Shown here one piece after another: positions 1 to 10,070 of a stretch of DNA of 64,000 nt. Source of the stretch: Kitagawia praeruptora. Taxonomy: Eukaryota > Streptophyta > Magnoliopsida > Apiales > Apiaceae. Below the pieces are notes generated by a model. The model was not told where the DNA came from. It made no database searches and worked only from the letters and a program-made list of their open reading frames with translations. Numbering within the stretch: the first letter of the stretch is position 1; every line of letters starts with the position of its first letter. The stretch spans positions 93,330,001-93,394,000 of the forward strand of contig CM075345.1 in NCBI GenBank assembly GCA_037693485.1. Reading direction: 5' to 3'. A program made the translations under genes and the position numbers.

Positions 1-139
1 CTCAGTGTCTAAACCTTTCTTGAAAACTTTTCCGAAATCTCGAGTTGAATTTCGTGTCTCATATGAGCCACAATATTCCATTATAAACTTGAACCTTTCG
101 CTTACAAGTCCCGGTAATTCGAAACGCTTACTAGTCATA

Positions 140-370
140 AATGAATGTCCTGACCATAGAAAAATCGGGCATGACCTTTTCGTTTAACGGACTATATCCT
201 GTGTAACAACTTCAAATACCAACCCAATCATTTATAAAAACTCATTTCTGTAGTCCAACATTTCACAATTTCAATTCAATCATACACAATGTCAATATGA
301 AAGCTGCCTTGACTTGCAGTAAACACGTAAATAAAATAAATCCGCCTCGACATGCAGTAAACAGTTGAAT
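140..370 (-). repeat. Remnant of 3' LTR of the decayed Ty3 element
   Basis: This stretch matches 3350-3520 in order: a GAAAA..TCGG(G)CATGA..GGACTAT block, then a CTGCC..ACTTGCA(G/A)TAAAC block followed by AAATAAATC. Spacing differs by an indel of roughly 80 bp. The position outside the pol remnants suits a 3' LTR of a minus-strand element. Confidence 0.5.
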
Positions 371-1469
371 AAATCCATGATACCTTGATTCCAACCTGTC
401 AACCAAATCTCATATCATCTATTCTCGATCGCGTCCTTGATATCAAATACTACAATCAAACACATATGTCATTAGATACACGTCAAACATAATTCGATTA
501 ACAACTCAATTCTCACTCTTATAAAAACATTTTGGTTTGTTAAAACTTTTGAAATACAGGCTCGAATATTTTATTGGTTTAAAACAAATCAAAAATCATT
601 TTTTTATCCACCATAAATCTTTTAAAAATACTTTTAAATCCATTTAAAAATATTTAAAACAATAAATTTTAAAAAGAAATATCTCCGAAAACATTTTTAT
701 CCTCGATATCTACAGTTTTGAAACTAATAAACTTCATACCCTTGACTTGACATAACCCACTACAAGAACAAAATTTTGAAATATCTGGTTTGCAATATCA
801 ACTATTTTGGGGTCATGACCCCCTCGATACCCATCACACAATGCTTTCATTCCCATAATTTCCAATAAACTCTAACTTTAATTAACAAGAAAATTTGACT
901 TAACACGCGTCAGATCAATTATACACCTCCAATAAATAACTCACGACCTTCAGAGATCATCCAAACTATACTTATTCTGCGTCTTCTGAAATCAATTTCC
1001 AAAACATAATTCTACTTGCTCAAAATTTCTTGAACTTGACCCTATGCATTATAACTTCAATGTTTTACACTGCTCAAATTACTTATAGAAATTATGACAT
1101 CTATTCATAACTTGCATTTTGAATTATTACTAAACAAAGTACACATTCACCACTTATCCCTCTAACTATTCAATTCCTCTTCCGTCAACTCATTCACACT
1201 CTGGTCAATCACCTTATCTCGATACCTCTAAATTTTCTGATAATCCATGTTGAAATGTAACTATATCAATCATCTTCGTGGTAGAACTAGGCGTTCGAGC
1301 TTTCACATCTAACTTCTTAATTCCTTACGCAAAAATTATTACAGTCAATACTTCTACTTATACATATCAATAAATCCCTTTTTACGAACCATCACAGTAT
1401 TCACAAATTCCCCTTACTCAACTGGTTTCACTGCCATCGGAACGATTATTAACCCTCCTCAACTCTTAC

Positions 1470-2345
1470 GCTTCTCTGATCATTCAAACTTTTTGTTCTC
1501 ACAAGTAACTTGATTACTACCGTAGCTATCTGGGTAAAGCTTTTCGACGATCTTCAAAAATTCCTGATTAATCTCACAAACTTCCGACCTTTGTTGGTAT
1601 TCCAGGTCCTCCCACTTCATTACTGCTTCGTTTTCAACAAATTCACTTTGTTCCTTTCCTTTCGAACCACATGCCTTAAAAATTTGATTCCCTTCAATCC
1701 AAAATTCATATTTAAAATTCTTGTGTCTAATTTTCCTTCTCTAAGAATTTCCAATGCTTTCTCATCTTGAAATGCCATCTATAAGCATAATCAAAATTTT
1801 ATCTAAATATTTCTTGAAATCTTATTCATCGAGTCTATAAGGCGGTAAGTGCTCTCGTCCAACCAAACACCATTACCATTAACTCATCGTGTCCATATCG
1901 ACGTAAGATGTTGCTTTCAATCATATCTTAAGACTTTTATCTTTCAATGACTTTAGTCTATTCATAGCTCATCTTTAGGCTAAACTTTCCTCTTTCAACT
2001 GATTAAACAACTCATCCAACCTTGAAAAAAAATTATCCTTACTATTTGTCCACTTATTCCATTTTTAAAGATTAATGCATAACTTCAAACTACCCTTCTT
2101 CCTTCTCACAAACAGTATTAGTGCATCCCTCTGAGATACACCGAGTATCACTACTCCTTCTCTTGCAAAAATCCTTCAATTAAATTGCTAGCTCCAACAT
2201 TTCCATTGATGTCATCCGATATTGAACTTCATGAAACTGATTCTATATATGAAATTAATAACAAACTCACCCTACCTCTTTGTCTAATAACAATCTTGAT
2301 AATCTATTAAAATATACATTCAAAATCATTAACCACTGGAATTTC
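1470..2345 (-). pseudogene. Ty3/gypsy reverse transcriptase remnant
   Basis: Reading from 2345 down, one can follow EEIPVVNDF (the linker before RT), then GVSQRDALILFVRRK (compare the usual SPWGAPVLFVKKK), SLKLCIN, SRLDELFNQLKEES, then a stretch matching the FGLTNAP region, then DKILIMLIDG where the usual text is DKFVIVFIDDIL. The catalytic aspartate pair is lost there (DG). Further down, AVMKWEDLEYQQRSEV and ENKKFE match the connection to RNase H. Several stops and frame changes interrupt it. It cannot encode an active enzyme. The assignment rests on the order and spacing of these blocks, not on one motif. Confidence 0.72.
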
Positions 2346-2639
2346 CTCCAAGCTAACTATTTCCTTTATGATAATTTCCTCTATACAAAACAACTTCATA
2401 ATTTGGTACAATAATCTCTTAGTCTGCGTGTTCGTTACAACTCCTTTGCCTGCTTCCGGCTCCAAACCACTTCTACATCTCTTGAGAATCATAATCTTAC
2501 TTCCTTGCCCTCACCATTTGCTCGTACTTTGTAGTTGGCTACTCAATCCAATCATAAATCATTTTTTTAGCTCTTTTCACTGCCATCACAATCAGATTAT
2601 TGATAACGTCATTAATCGCCAAAAATAAATTCCTAACTT

Positions 2640-3300
2640 CTTAGTAGTTTATAGAAAACGGTTCTGTTACCCCCATCCTTGGGTCTACTAAGACTGGTAT
2701 GATATAATCTCTGGCAATTTGTCTTATCTTCCCACACCTATGACATACCACTTAACTTCTGACTCTTTCACCTACTACCACACTATTTTGTCCAATTGCA
2801 TTTACATTCTCTGCATTTATCTAAACACAATCTCATTATACTTTCTCTCCCATTCTTATCTTCCAACCATGAGGTCTTGTTAATTTCTGCTGATTCTCTT
2901 CCTGCGGGCAACTACTGTGCCCCCTACTCTCTCTCAACTCAAAATCTTATAAATTCTACATTCTTCCCTTAACTGAATCATATTTCTTTTAAACAATTTT
3001 TAAAATTCTTTGTTTTCCTCTTTTATCATCTTGCTCCATCTTAATCAGCACTCTTCTATTCTTAATAATCATGATTCTTTAAACTGGGCTCACACAAGTT
3101 ATTAATTCCAATACAATCATCTTGTTTCTTATTCAAGCTTCAATTCCTCCTGATAACTCTTATAAACAAAATCCGTCCTACTTCGTTCTGCTTTACTCAA
3201 GTTATTCCTCTTCGATTCTAAAATCTTATACCCCATCATTGGCTTCAAAGCATTCAAAATCTTATGATATTCTATTTAATACCTCCAAAATTAAACCAAT
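2640..3300 (-). pseudogene. Ty3/gypsy gag remnant with mutated zinc knuckle
   Basis: At 2745-2704 on the minus strand the translation reads VCHRCGKIRQIARDY, which fits the CX2CX4HX4C nucleocapsid knuckle with His changed to Gln and the last Cys changed to Tyr. A stop lies just upstream of it. The rest of gag toward 3300 is AT-rich and too decayed for me to read. It sits between the PBS remnant (about 3320) and the protease/RT remnants, as expected for a minus-strand element. Confidence 0.6.
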
Positions 3301-3330
3301 GTCCACATAATATCTCCTCAATAAACCATT

Positions 3331-4910
3331 CTGTAGTACTCCCAAATCCGGGTCAGGAGATTTTGGAAAATTTCGGCATGAAGTGTTCGTAATTAGGACT
3401 ATCCACTTTTTTTTTCAATTCCACAATTCAACTCTATATAATAAAACTGCCCCAACTTGCAATAAACGATAAAGAAAATAAATCGACTTCACATACCCAA
3501 CATTTCTATCACCATTCTCTTTTCAATCTTTAACAAAGTTCGAAATCTTATACTCTTGTTACCTGTTCATTACCTTTACTCAATTCTTGATAATCTCGAA
3601 TCTTTGTACACGTGTTATCAATTCAATAAGTAATCCACTTTGATATGCCATCTCTATTCTAACACCACTTCTCGACTCGCTCAACAAATTCTTCGTCAAC
3701 TTAAATGTACTTTCAACCACTTAGGATGTCGTCGCGTCCATCTTTGCAGCTCTTCATCGCTAGTAATTCTGAAATCATTAGGGTTTCTGGAAAAAAAATG
3801 TAATAGATGGAATAGGTATCAAGTGTGAATATACGCCGAGTTTTGTTTGATAATACTTTTTGTAAAAGGATTTAACCGAGATATCAATATGATCTTTGAA
3901 CTATTATCAGGTTGCATTTGTCACTTGGTCAACCACCATAGTACATAAAGATGGCCAGTCTTTAGTACTTGCATGACAAACACAATCAATGGCGTCCCAC
4001 CGAACTCCTATCACAGAGATAAGATGTCCCTGACTTCCCTACATACGTAGGTTGTTCATCTCAATTTGAATAAAGAAGATCAGGTATTCGGGGAAAATAG
4101 AAAGAGTTCAAGAGTCTCAAAATTTTGTATATAAAGTTGGATCGAGTATCCTCTGAAAAATAGGGGTATTTCTGAAAGAAAAGGACTGTGTGTAAGTAAT
4201 CTGATTTACAAAGTTTATCATCAATGAAGTATAGTTGATCGCCAACGTATGCATCAAGTATCGATTAAACAAATGATCAAGAAATTCTTAATTATTCAGA
4301 ATCTCACTCTTGTCGACTAAGCACTAATATACTTAGCTGCCAAAACCGGCCTGACAATAATGAGTTGAATAAGTAAGAAGATCTTAATTCATTCTCGATC
4401 TTCAACCGTCACTGCGCAACAATTGCTTCAGCAACGATCTAAACCGGGAATTAATTTACAACAATTCATAGCGGTTATAAGGATTTTCAAAACATCTGAC
4501 AATTCCCTCAGACAATAAGTTGAGTGAGATCAATGACTAGGGGTGCACAGCTACGCCCTAACTTCCAAACCATGCCAATAATCGCTTTCCACATTGTGGT
4601 TATAACCTTCTCATACTCTCCCTATAATGTTCACATCGTAACTAATACCGTAGAAAAGTTTTAAAACATACATGAAAACCTCGAGATAATATCTTCCAAA
4701 CTAGTAGCTCCAACCGCCCAATTAGTTTATGCGGCTCCGAATTAGTTGTCTCGCTCATAGCCAAATCCTCAAACGAATTGAACTCCTACCCGCTCGATAT
4801 GTCGAAATACCGTATAACGTCGCAAAATTTGTCGTGATAACCTAAGGCGAACCTTATCCTAAATCGTTCTACCCAACGTAACCCTCCTAATTTGTTTCAG
4901 TGACCATAAC
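3331..4910 (-). repeat. Remnant of 5' LTR of the decayed Ty3 element
   Basis: Begins with TGTAGTACTCCCAAATCCGG, close to the TGTGGCATCCCATAATCCGG edge of the LTR at 18436, and follows a degenerate PBS complement (about 3312-3330). The first 170 bp match 140-370. From about 3520 to 4910 I see no genes and no readable frame. The right end is cut by the Athila-like element. Confidence 0.45.
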
Positions 4911-5090
4911 TGATAAGTGGATTTTATATCCACTTATTATGCGCTAAATAGACCTAAATTGGTGGTTTATCCTTAAGTATTTTGTGTCTTTTAATTAGTT
5001 TTATGTTGTTTCAAGTCTTTGTAGTGCAGAACTCACAGCTTCAGGTATCCTGGCGATAAAAGGTTAAAAGATGGTGGATTTCTTGCTCAG

Positions 5091-5535
5091 ATGGACTGGC
5101 TACGAGGAAAAGGAATTATCATAAAGATGTTCTGAGTGATATATTCTTAAAGCAGGAATCCCGGTTGGAATTGTTATATTTTTTTCTAAGCAAAAGGAGT
5201 CCAGTTTTAGAGCCTCAAGAGACCGTAACTTGCATCTGGACGAGCAATGAAGAAATAAGAATTATCACAAAAATATGGAAAGTGATATTTTCTTAAAGCT
5301 GAAACCCCGGTTGGAATTGATATAATTTCTGTTAAGCAAAAGGAGTCCGGTTCCAGACGACCAGAGACCGCAGCTTAGACAATAAAGATTTATTTATATT
5401 ATTAAATAATTTTATTAATTTAGAAAATTATATTTATAAATATCTAATAATATTAGATATTTATTTTTATAATTTCTGGATTAAAATAATTATTTATTAA
5501 TTAAAGATTATAAGCTGTGCGGGTTAAAAAGCATT
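5091..5535 (+). repeat. LTR module shared with copia element II (copy 1)
   Basis: From TGGACTGGCT to GGGTTAAAAA this segment lines up with 27958-28398 and 38632-39070 in the Ty1/copia LTRs. It holds two diverged tandem units, each with a GTGATAT.TTCTTAAAGC block, CCCGGTTGGAATT, AAGCAAAAGGAGTCC and GAGACCG or a variant, followed by an AT-rich tail. Similarity fades gradually at both edges rather than ending sharply. Confidence 0.85.
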
Positions 5536-5691
5536 TCTACGGAACTGCGTATAAAAATTCAACTACCGCGTGGAGAAGAATTGCAAGTTGCTGGAAGACG
5601 TGTGAAATTTTCTATGGAGTTGTTAGAAATTAGGCAGGCTGTAGACTTTTACTAAACAGCTGACTTTTAGTTTGTAGTAGGTGTATGGTTC

Positions 5692-5703
5692 TATTATAAA
5701 TAG
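5692..5703 (+). promoter_or_regulatory. Probable TATA box of the Athila-like LTR
   Basis: TATTATAAATAG lies about 160 bp downstream of the shared module, in the part of the LTR where U3 should end. The same motif is in the 3' LTR near 15100. Position and motif only; no transcript evidence. Confidence 0.45.
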
Positions 5704-7230
5704 ATGAGAGCAATGAAGAGTGAAGCTGAAACAAAAAGCTGAACAAAAAATTATCTCCTCAACTCTGTAAAATTTCAGCTATTTCTTTTACAGATATTTT
5801 ATTTTATACATTTTAAATTTCTGCAAACAGTTTTATTTTATACAATTTAAATTTCTGTAATGTTATTATATTTTAAACACTTTGAATTTCTGTAATTTAA
5901 TTTTATTTTATATACTTAAAAATTTCTGAAAAATTATTATAAGAATTAATTTAAGATTTTAAGGGGACTATCAGGAGGGCTTCTCTATTTTATTCGGTGA
6001 TTATTTTATTCGGAAAGAGCATTAGAATTGCTTTTGTAATAAGCAGGTTTATTGGATCAATCAATCTGTTTCGATTCAGCCAACAACAACAACACACCAA
6101 CTGCTGGAGTGAATCGCACGCGGGTGAATTGCTGTTTAAATCGAGCACGTGCAGCACACACGCGGGACAGGGAGGTGGAGCGCGTGCCTCCCACGCGCCT
6201 GCCAGGAGAGTGCAAAACATTCTGCCGACAGTTCATGAATTGGCAAGTGGTTTCTTACTTTAAATTGTCCTTTGCTTTTTTTATATATATATATATATAA
6301 TACTTTTCTTTTCATTTGCTTTTTGTCCGTAATTTAGTTTTAATCGGTTTCTCTTGCTTTTATTTGTAAAAACTGAATTTTCGAAAGCTATTTAAATTCT
6401 AATTATTTTTATTTTTATTCTTGTAATTTTATATTTAATTTTATGAAATTTTCTACCATGATTTTATTTAATTCCATAAAGGTGCCTAGTTTAATTATGA
6501 ACTAAACACTTTCATGGGGTTCTAATGTAATGAATTGTTAATGCTCATGTTAATTTGATAGATAATTTGTGTTTACAATTTCTATATAAGATTGCCTTGC
6601 ATGGTAGTTTTAATTGAATATAGGTGAATAGCTAACATCTATTGTACCAAATCTCTAATGATTGCGAAAGTGGATTTAGAGATTTAGGGTTTGCCATGCT
6701 AGCATAGGTATGTCGGCTTCTCCGCATTTCGGATTATAGTTTCGAAAGAACATTATTCCCCTATGTAGTTAATTGCGGAACTTGTGATTTAATCGATTGT
6801 ATCACCCATTCACATAGACATATAGTGTTTTGGATATAATTGATGCCCTTATAACTTCTATCTCTTTTGTGGATGTTTATTTGGAATGGTGTGAGTTAAT
6901 TGAAAGATGCTCATATTAGTGTCGTGTTCTCGCTAGCTGTCTTAACAATTGTAACACATAAATTCTTGATAGTTAATAGAGCTAAAACATTCATGAAATT
7001 AGGACCCCATGCCTCTATCATATTATTTTAAACAATTAGCCATTACTTCATTAGTTAATTGTTATCTGCAAAAAAACCATTTTAGTTCGTTCATGCTTCT
7101 ATAATTAACCAAACATTGTTGAATAGACATATTTACTAAAATAACCGAGTCTTCGTGGGAACGATCCTTATTTCCCTATATTGCTTTTGGACTGCGTATA
7201 CTTGCGTAGAGAAAATAGCGAACAAGTTTT

Positions 7231-7248
7231 TGGCGCCGCTGCCGGGGA
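7231..7248 (+). other. Primer binding site (tRNA-Asp type)
   Basis: TGGCGCCGCTGCCGGGGA directly follows the 5' LTR. It fits the 3' end of plant tRNA-Asp with one mismatch, the usual primer of Athila-type elements. Confidence 0.8.
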
Positions 7249-7364
7249 CTCGGTGTTATTTTTGTTTATGTGTTTTACTACAATAGAAGTTAATTTGTTT
7301 GACTTGAACATTTTATCTTATATTTTTGTGAAGTAATTATTTGTTGACAGATACTTGGATTTTT

Positions 7365-8489
7365 ATGCTAACACGTTCTAAAGCATTAAAAGCCAAACAA
7401 GTACTTGAACAAGCAAATATTCACAAGATGGACGGAGAAGGCGAAGTAGTTGCACCTGCAGCAGCAAGGGCTTTAATGGACTACTCGCAACCGAAGATTG
7501 ATGACATCCAGTCAAGCATCATTCGGCCAGCAATTACGGCTCCTACATTTGAAATTAGATCCAGTACTATTCAGATGGTGCAGAATCAAGTACAGTACGG
7601 AGGAACTGCGACGGAAGATCCTAACTTACACATCAGGAACTTCATAGAAATATGCGACACATTCAGATTCAACAATGTGTCAGATGATGCTGTGAAGTTG
7701 AGACTCTTCCCGTTTTCATTAAGAGATAAAGCCAAGGGTTGGCTACACTCTTTACCACCAGGATCTATCACCACTTGGGCTGATCTAGCTCAAAAGTTTC
7801 TTAGCAAATTCTTCCCCATGGCAAAGACTGCAGCTATAAGGAATGCTATCACGCAATTTTCTCAACAGTCTGGTGAATCTTTATGTGAAGCGTGGGAAAG
7901 ATACAAGGAAATGCTTCGGCAATGTCCACATCACGGCATGCCAAACTGGATAATCATAAATTGTTTCTATAATGGGCTAGGAATGCAATCAAGGCCAATG
8001 GTAGATGCAGCTTCAGGGGGAGCATTATGGGCTAAAAGTTATGAGGAGGCCTATGATCTTATCGAGATGATGGCAGCTAATGAATATCAAAACCCAACTC
8101 AGAGAATGCCACAACAGAAGGTAGCAGGAATTCTTAATATCGACAAAGCCACTTCTTTAGCAGCTCAGCTAGAGGCTTTGAAATTGAAAGTAGACTCTTT
8201 GACAGCACAAGGATTTCATCAAATTGCTAGTGTTTGTGAGTTGTGTGCGGGCGCACATGAATCAAACCAATGTGCCATCTCAAACGAGTCGGTTCAGTTC
8301 GTAAGCAATTTCCAGAGACAGCAACAGCCAACTCCAAATTCCTACCATCCGAACAACCGAAATCATCCAAATTTCAGTTGGAGCAATAATCAAGGAGGAG
8401 CACAACAATCACATCAGCCCTACCAACAATCTAATCATCAGCCATTTGGAGCTAAGCAGTATAATCCATCTGGATTCCAGCAACAATAG
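7365..8489 (+). CDS. Athila-like gag
   Basis: The first ATG in the frame is at 7365 (MLTRSKALKAKQ). The protein has the retrotransposon gag domain of this lineage (DPNLHIRNFIEICDTF, then LRLFPFSLRDKAKGWL and the FLSKFFP block) and a zinc knuckle of form CELCAGAHESNQC (CX2CX3HX4C). The C-terminus is rich in Gln, Asn and Pro. The frame meets TAG at 8487-8489 inside a poly-Gln tract and continues open beyond it, so the stop is probably a C-to-T change in a CAG codon. Gag forms the virus-like particle that packages element RNA. Confidence 0.85.
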   Translation: MLTRSKALKAKQVLEQANIHKMDGEGEVVAPAAARALMDYSQPKIDDIQSSIIRPAITAPTFEIRSSTIQMVQNQVQYGGTATEDPNLHIRNFIEICDTFRFNNVSDDAVKLRLFPFSLRDKAKGWLHSLPPGSITTWADLAQKFLSKFFPMAKTAAIRNAITQFSQQSGESLCEAWERYKEMLRQCPHHGMPNWIIINCFYNGLGMQSRPMVDAASGGALWAKSYEEAYDLIEMMAANEYQNPTQRMPQQKVAGILNIDKATSLAAQLEALKLKVDSLTAQGFHQIASVCELCAGAHESNQCAISNESVQFVSNFQRQQQPTPNSYHPNNRNHPNFSWSNNQGGAQQSHQPYQQSNHQPFGAKQYNPSGFQQQ

Positions 8490-10070
8490 GGGCAACATTT
8501 TCAACAACCATATGCTCCTAGACAATTTCAGCCCCCAGGATTTCAACAACAACAATCTTATGGAAATTCTGGACAATCTTCGAATGAAAAGACTGAATTA
8601 GAGGAATTGAGGTTGGGCCAAAAAAGCCAAGCGGCTTCCATTAAAAATCTGGAAACTCAATTGAGTCAACTCGCTAGTTTCATGATGAGCCGACCACAAG
8701 GAACACTCCCCAGTGACACTGAACTTAATCCTGGGAAAAAGGATAATCACGAGCACATCAAAGCAATTACCCTCAGATCAGGGAGAATCACGGAGGATGC
8801 TGAGCTAAAAGATACAGAAAAAATTCTGCCAGACAAAGGAACAGAAAAAGCAGATTTGGGAGACACAAAGGACATGGGCAATATATCAGAATCAAAGGAG
8901 GAGATTAAAGAAAATATGCCAACTCCTAAACAAGCTGTCCTCGAGCAAAAAGAGCAAGTCTACCCACCTCCACCATTTCCTCGACGAGTGCAAAAACAGA
9001 AATTAGACAAGCAGTTTGGCAAATTTCTTGAAGTCTTTAAAAAATTACACATCAACATTCCATTTGCTGAAGCTCTCGAACAAATGCCAAGCTATGCCAA
9101 ATTCATGAAAGGCATTCTCTCGAGGAAATTAAAACTTGAAGACTTAGAGACCGTTGCTTTGACGGAAGAATGTAGTGCGGTATTGCAGCAAAAGTTGCCG
9201 CCTAAGCTGATAGATCCAGGGAGTTTTACAATACCATGCACCATTGGGAGATTATCTTTCGACAAATGTTTATGTGATCTGGGAGCAAGTATCAATCTTA
9301 TGCCATACTCGGTTTTCTTGCAGCTTGGTCTTCCTGAACCAAAGCCGACAAGTATGTCCCTTCAGTTGGCTGATCGATCTATCACCTATCCTAGGGGAGT
9401 TGTTGAAGATGTGTTGGTGAAAGTAGACAAACTCTTCTTTCCTGCTGATTTTGTCATTCTTGATTTCGAAGAGGACAAGAAGATTCCCATCATTCTTGGT
9501 AGGCCATTTTTAGCAACAGGACAAACGTTGATTGATGTCCAAAAGGGGGAACTGACGATGAAGGTGCACGATCAAATTGTCACCTTCAATGTTTTCACAG
9601 CTATGAAATTCCCAACAGAAGAAGAGCAGTGTCTGAAGATAGACTTGATTGAGTCTACGGTGCAAGAAAAGTTAGGGCACACGCTCATGAATGATACTTT
9701 GGAAAAGGCCCTCAGTGGGGAGTATTCATTAGATGAAGATGACATTGATGAACAATTGCAATATCTGGATGCTTTGCCGTGGCAAAGAAAATTTGAAAGA
9801 CCAGTTGAATCATTGGGACTGCCAGAATTAAAAGGACCACATCAGCAATTAAAGCCGTCTATCGAAGAAGCTCCAACTCTAGAGCTCAAGCCACTACCGG
9901 ATCACTTACGGTATGCTTCCCTTGGTGATAAATCCACTTTACCTGTGATTATATCTGCTAACCTTTCAGACTCCGAGGAAGACAAGCTCTTGAGAGTTCT
10001 TCGAGAATTCAAATTAGCCATTGGTTGGTCTGTTGCGGATCTAAAAGGAATCAGTCCCGTATATTGCTAA
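8490..10070 (+). CDS. Athila-like gag tail and protease
   Basis: Same frame as gag, open again right after the TAG at 8487. The next ATG is at 8641 or later; the open stretch without ATG begins at 8490. It contains the aspartic protease core CDLGASINLMPYS (9270-9310), with DLGAS in place of the commoner D-T/S-G-A, and the flap-side segment IPIILGRPFLATG (9487-9525). It ends with TAA at 10068-10070, exactly where Athila proteins read on into RT (KGISPVYC, then HKIPLEEG). That stop separates protease from RT in this copy. Confidence 0.8.
   Translation, partial: GQHFQQPYAPRQFQPPGFQQQQSYGNSGQSSNEKTELEELRLGQKSQAASIKNLETQLSQLASFMMSRPQGTLPSDTELNPGKKDNHEHIKAITLRSGRITEDAELKDTEKILPDKGTEKADLGDTKDMGNISESKEEIKENMPTPKQAVLEQKEQVYPPPPFPRRVQKQKLDKQFGKFLEVFKKLHINIPFAEALEQMPSYAKFMKGILSRKLKLEDLETVALTEECSAVLQQKLPPKLIDPGSFTIPCTIGRLSFDKCLCDLGASINLMPYSVFLQLGLPEPKPTSMSLQLADRSITYPRGVVEDVLVKVDKLFFPADFVILDFEEDKKIPIILGRPFLATGQTLIDVQKGELTMKVHDQIVTFNVFTAMKFPTEEEQCLKIDLIESTVQEKLGHTLMNDTLEKALSGEYSLDEDDIDEQLQYLDALPWQRKFERPVESLGLPELKGPHQQLKPSIEEAPTLELKPLPDHLRYASLGDKSTLPVIISANLSDSEEDKLLRVLREFKLAIGWSVADLKGISPVYC

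Larger units (their letters stand above)
1..4910 (-). mobile_element. Decayed Ty3/gypsy retrotransposon, minus strand
   Basis: No long frame survives, but translating the minus strand by eye gives the right order of Ty3/gypsy pieces: a degenerate PBS near 3312-3331, a gag zinc knuckle at 2704-2745, the protease-RT linker near 2310-2345, RT at about 1700-2190 and the RT-RNase H connection at about 1470-1690. Two related stretches (about 140-370 and 3350-3520) look like remnants of its two LTRs. The internal part is only about 3 kb, so large deletions are likely. Many changes are C-to-T or G-to-A, as expected from long-methylated DNA. The Athila-like element at 4911 begins inside what I take to be its 5' LTR. 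The lineage is probably a chromovirus (Tekay/Del-like), judged only from the RT phrasing. Confidence 0.7.
4911..7230 (+). repeat. 5' LTR of the Athila-like element
   Basis: Starts TGATAAGTGGATTTTATATC and matches 14317-16650 almost base for base. It ends just before the PBS at 7231. It contains the module shared with copia element II (5091-5535), an AT-rich block (5390-5510), a TATA box near 5694 and a GC-rich block near 6110-6210. Relative to the 3' LTR it lacks 15 bp near 5715. Confidence 0.9.

Noticed and set aside
5990..6300. Overlapping small ORFs in both strands near 5990-6300 and again at 15410-15750
   Set aside because: They lie in the GC-rich block of the Athila LTR, are repeated because the LTR is repeated, and overlap each other in three frames. 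No codon or domain support.
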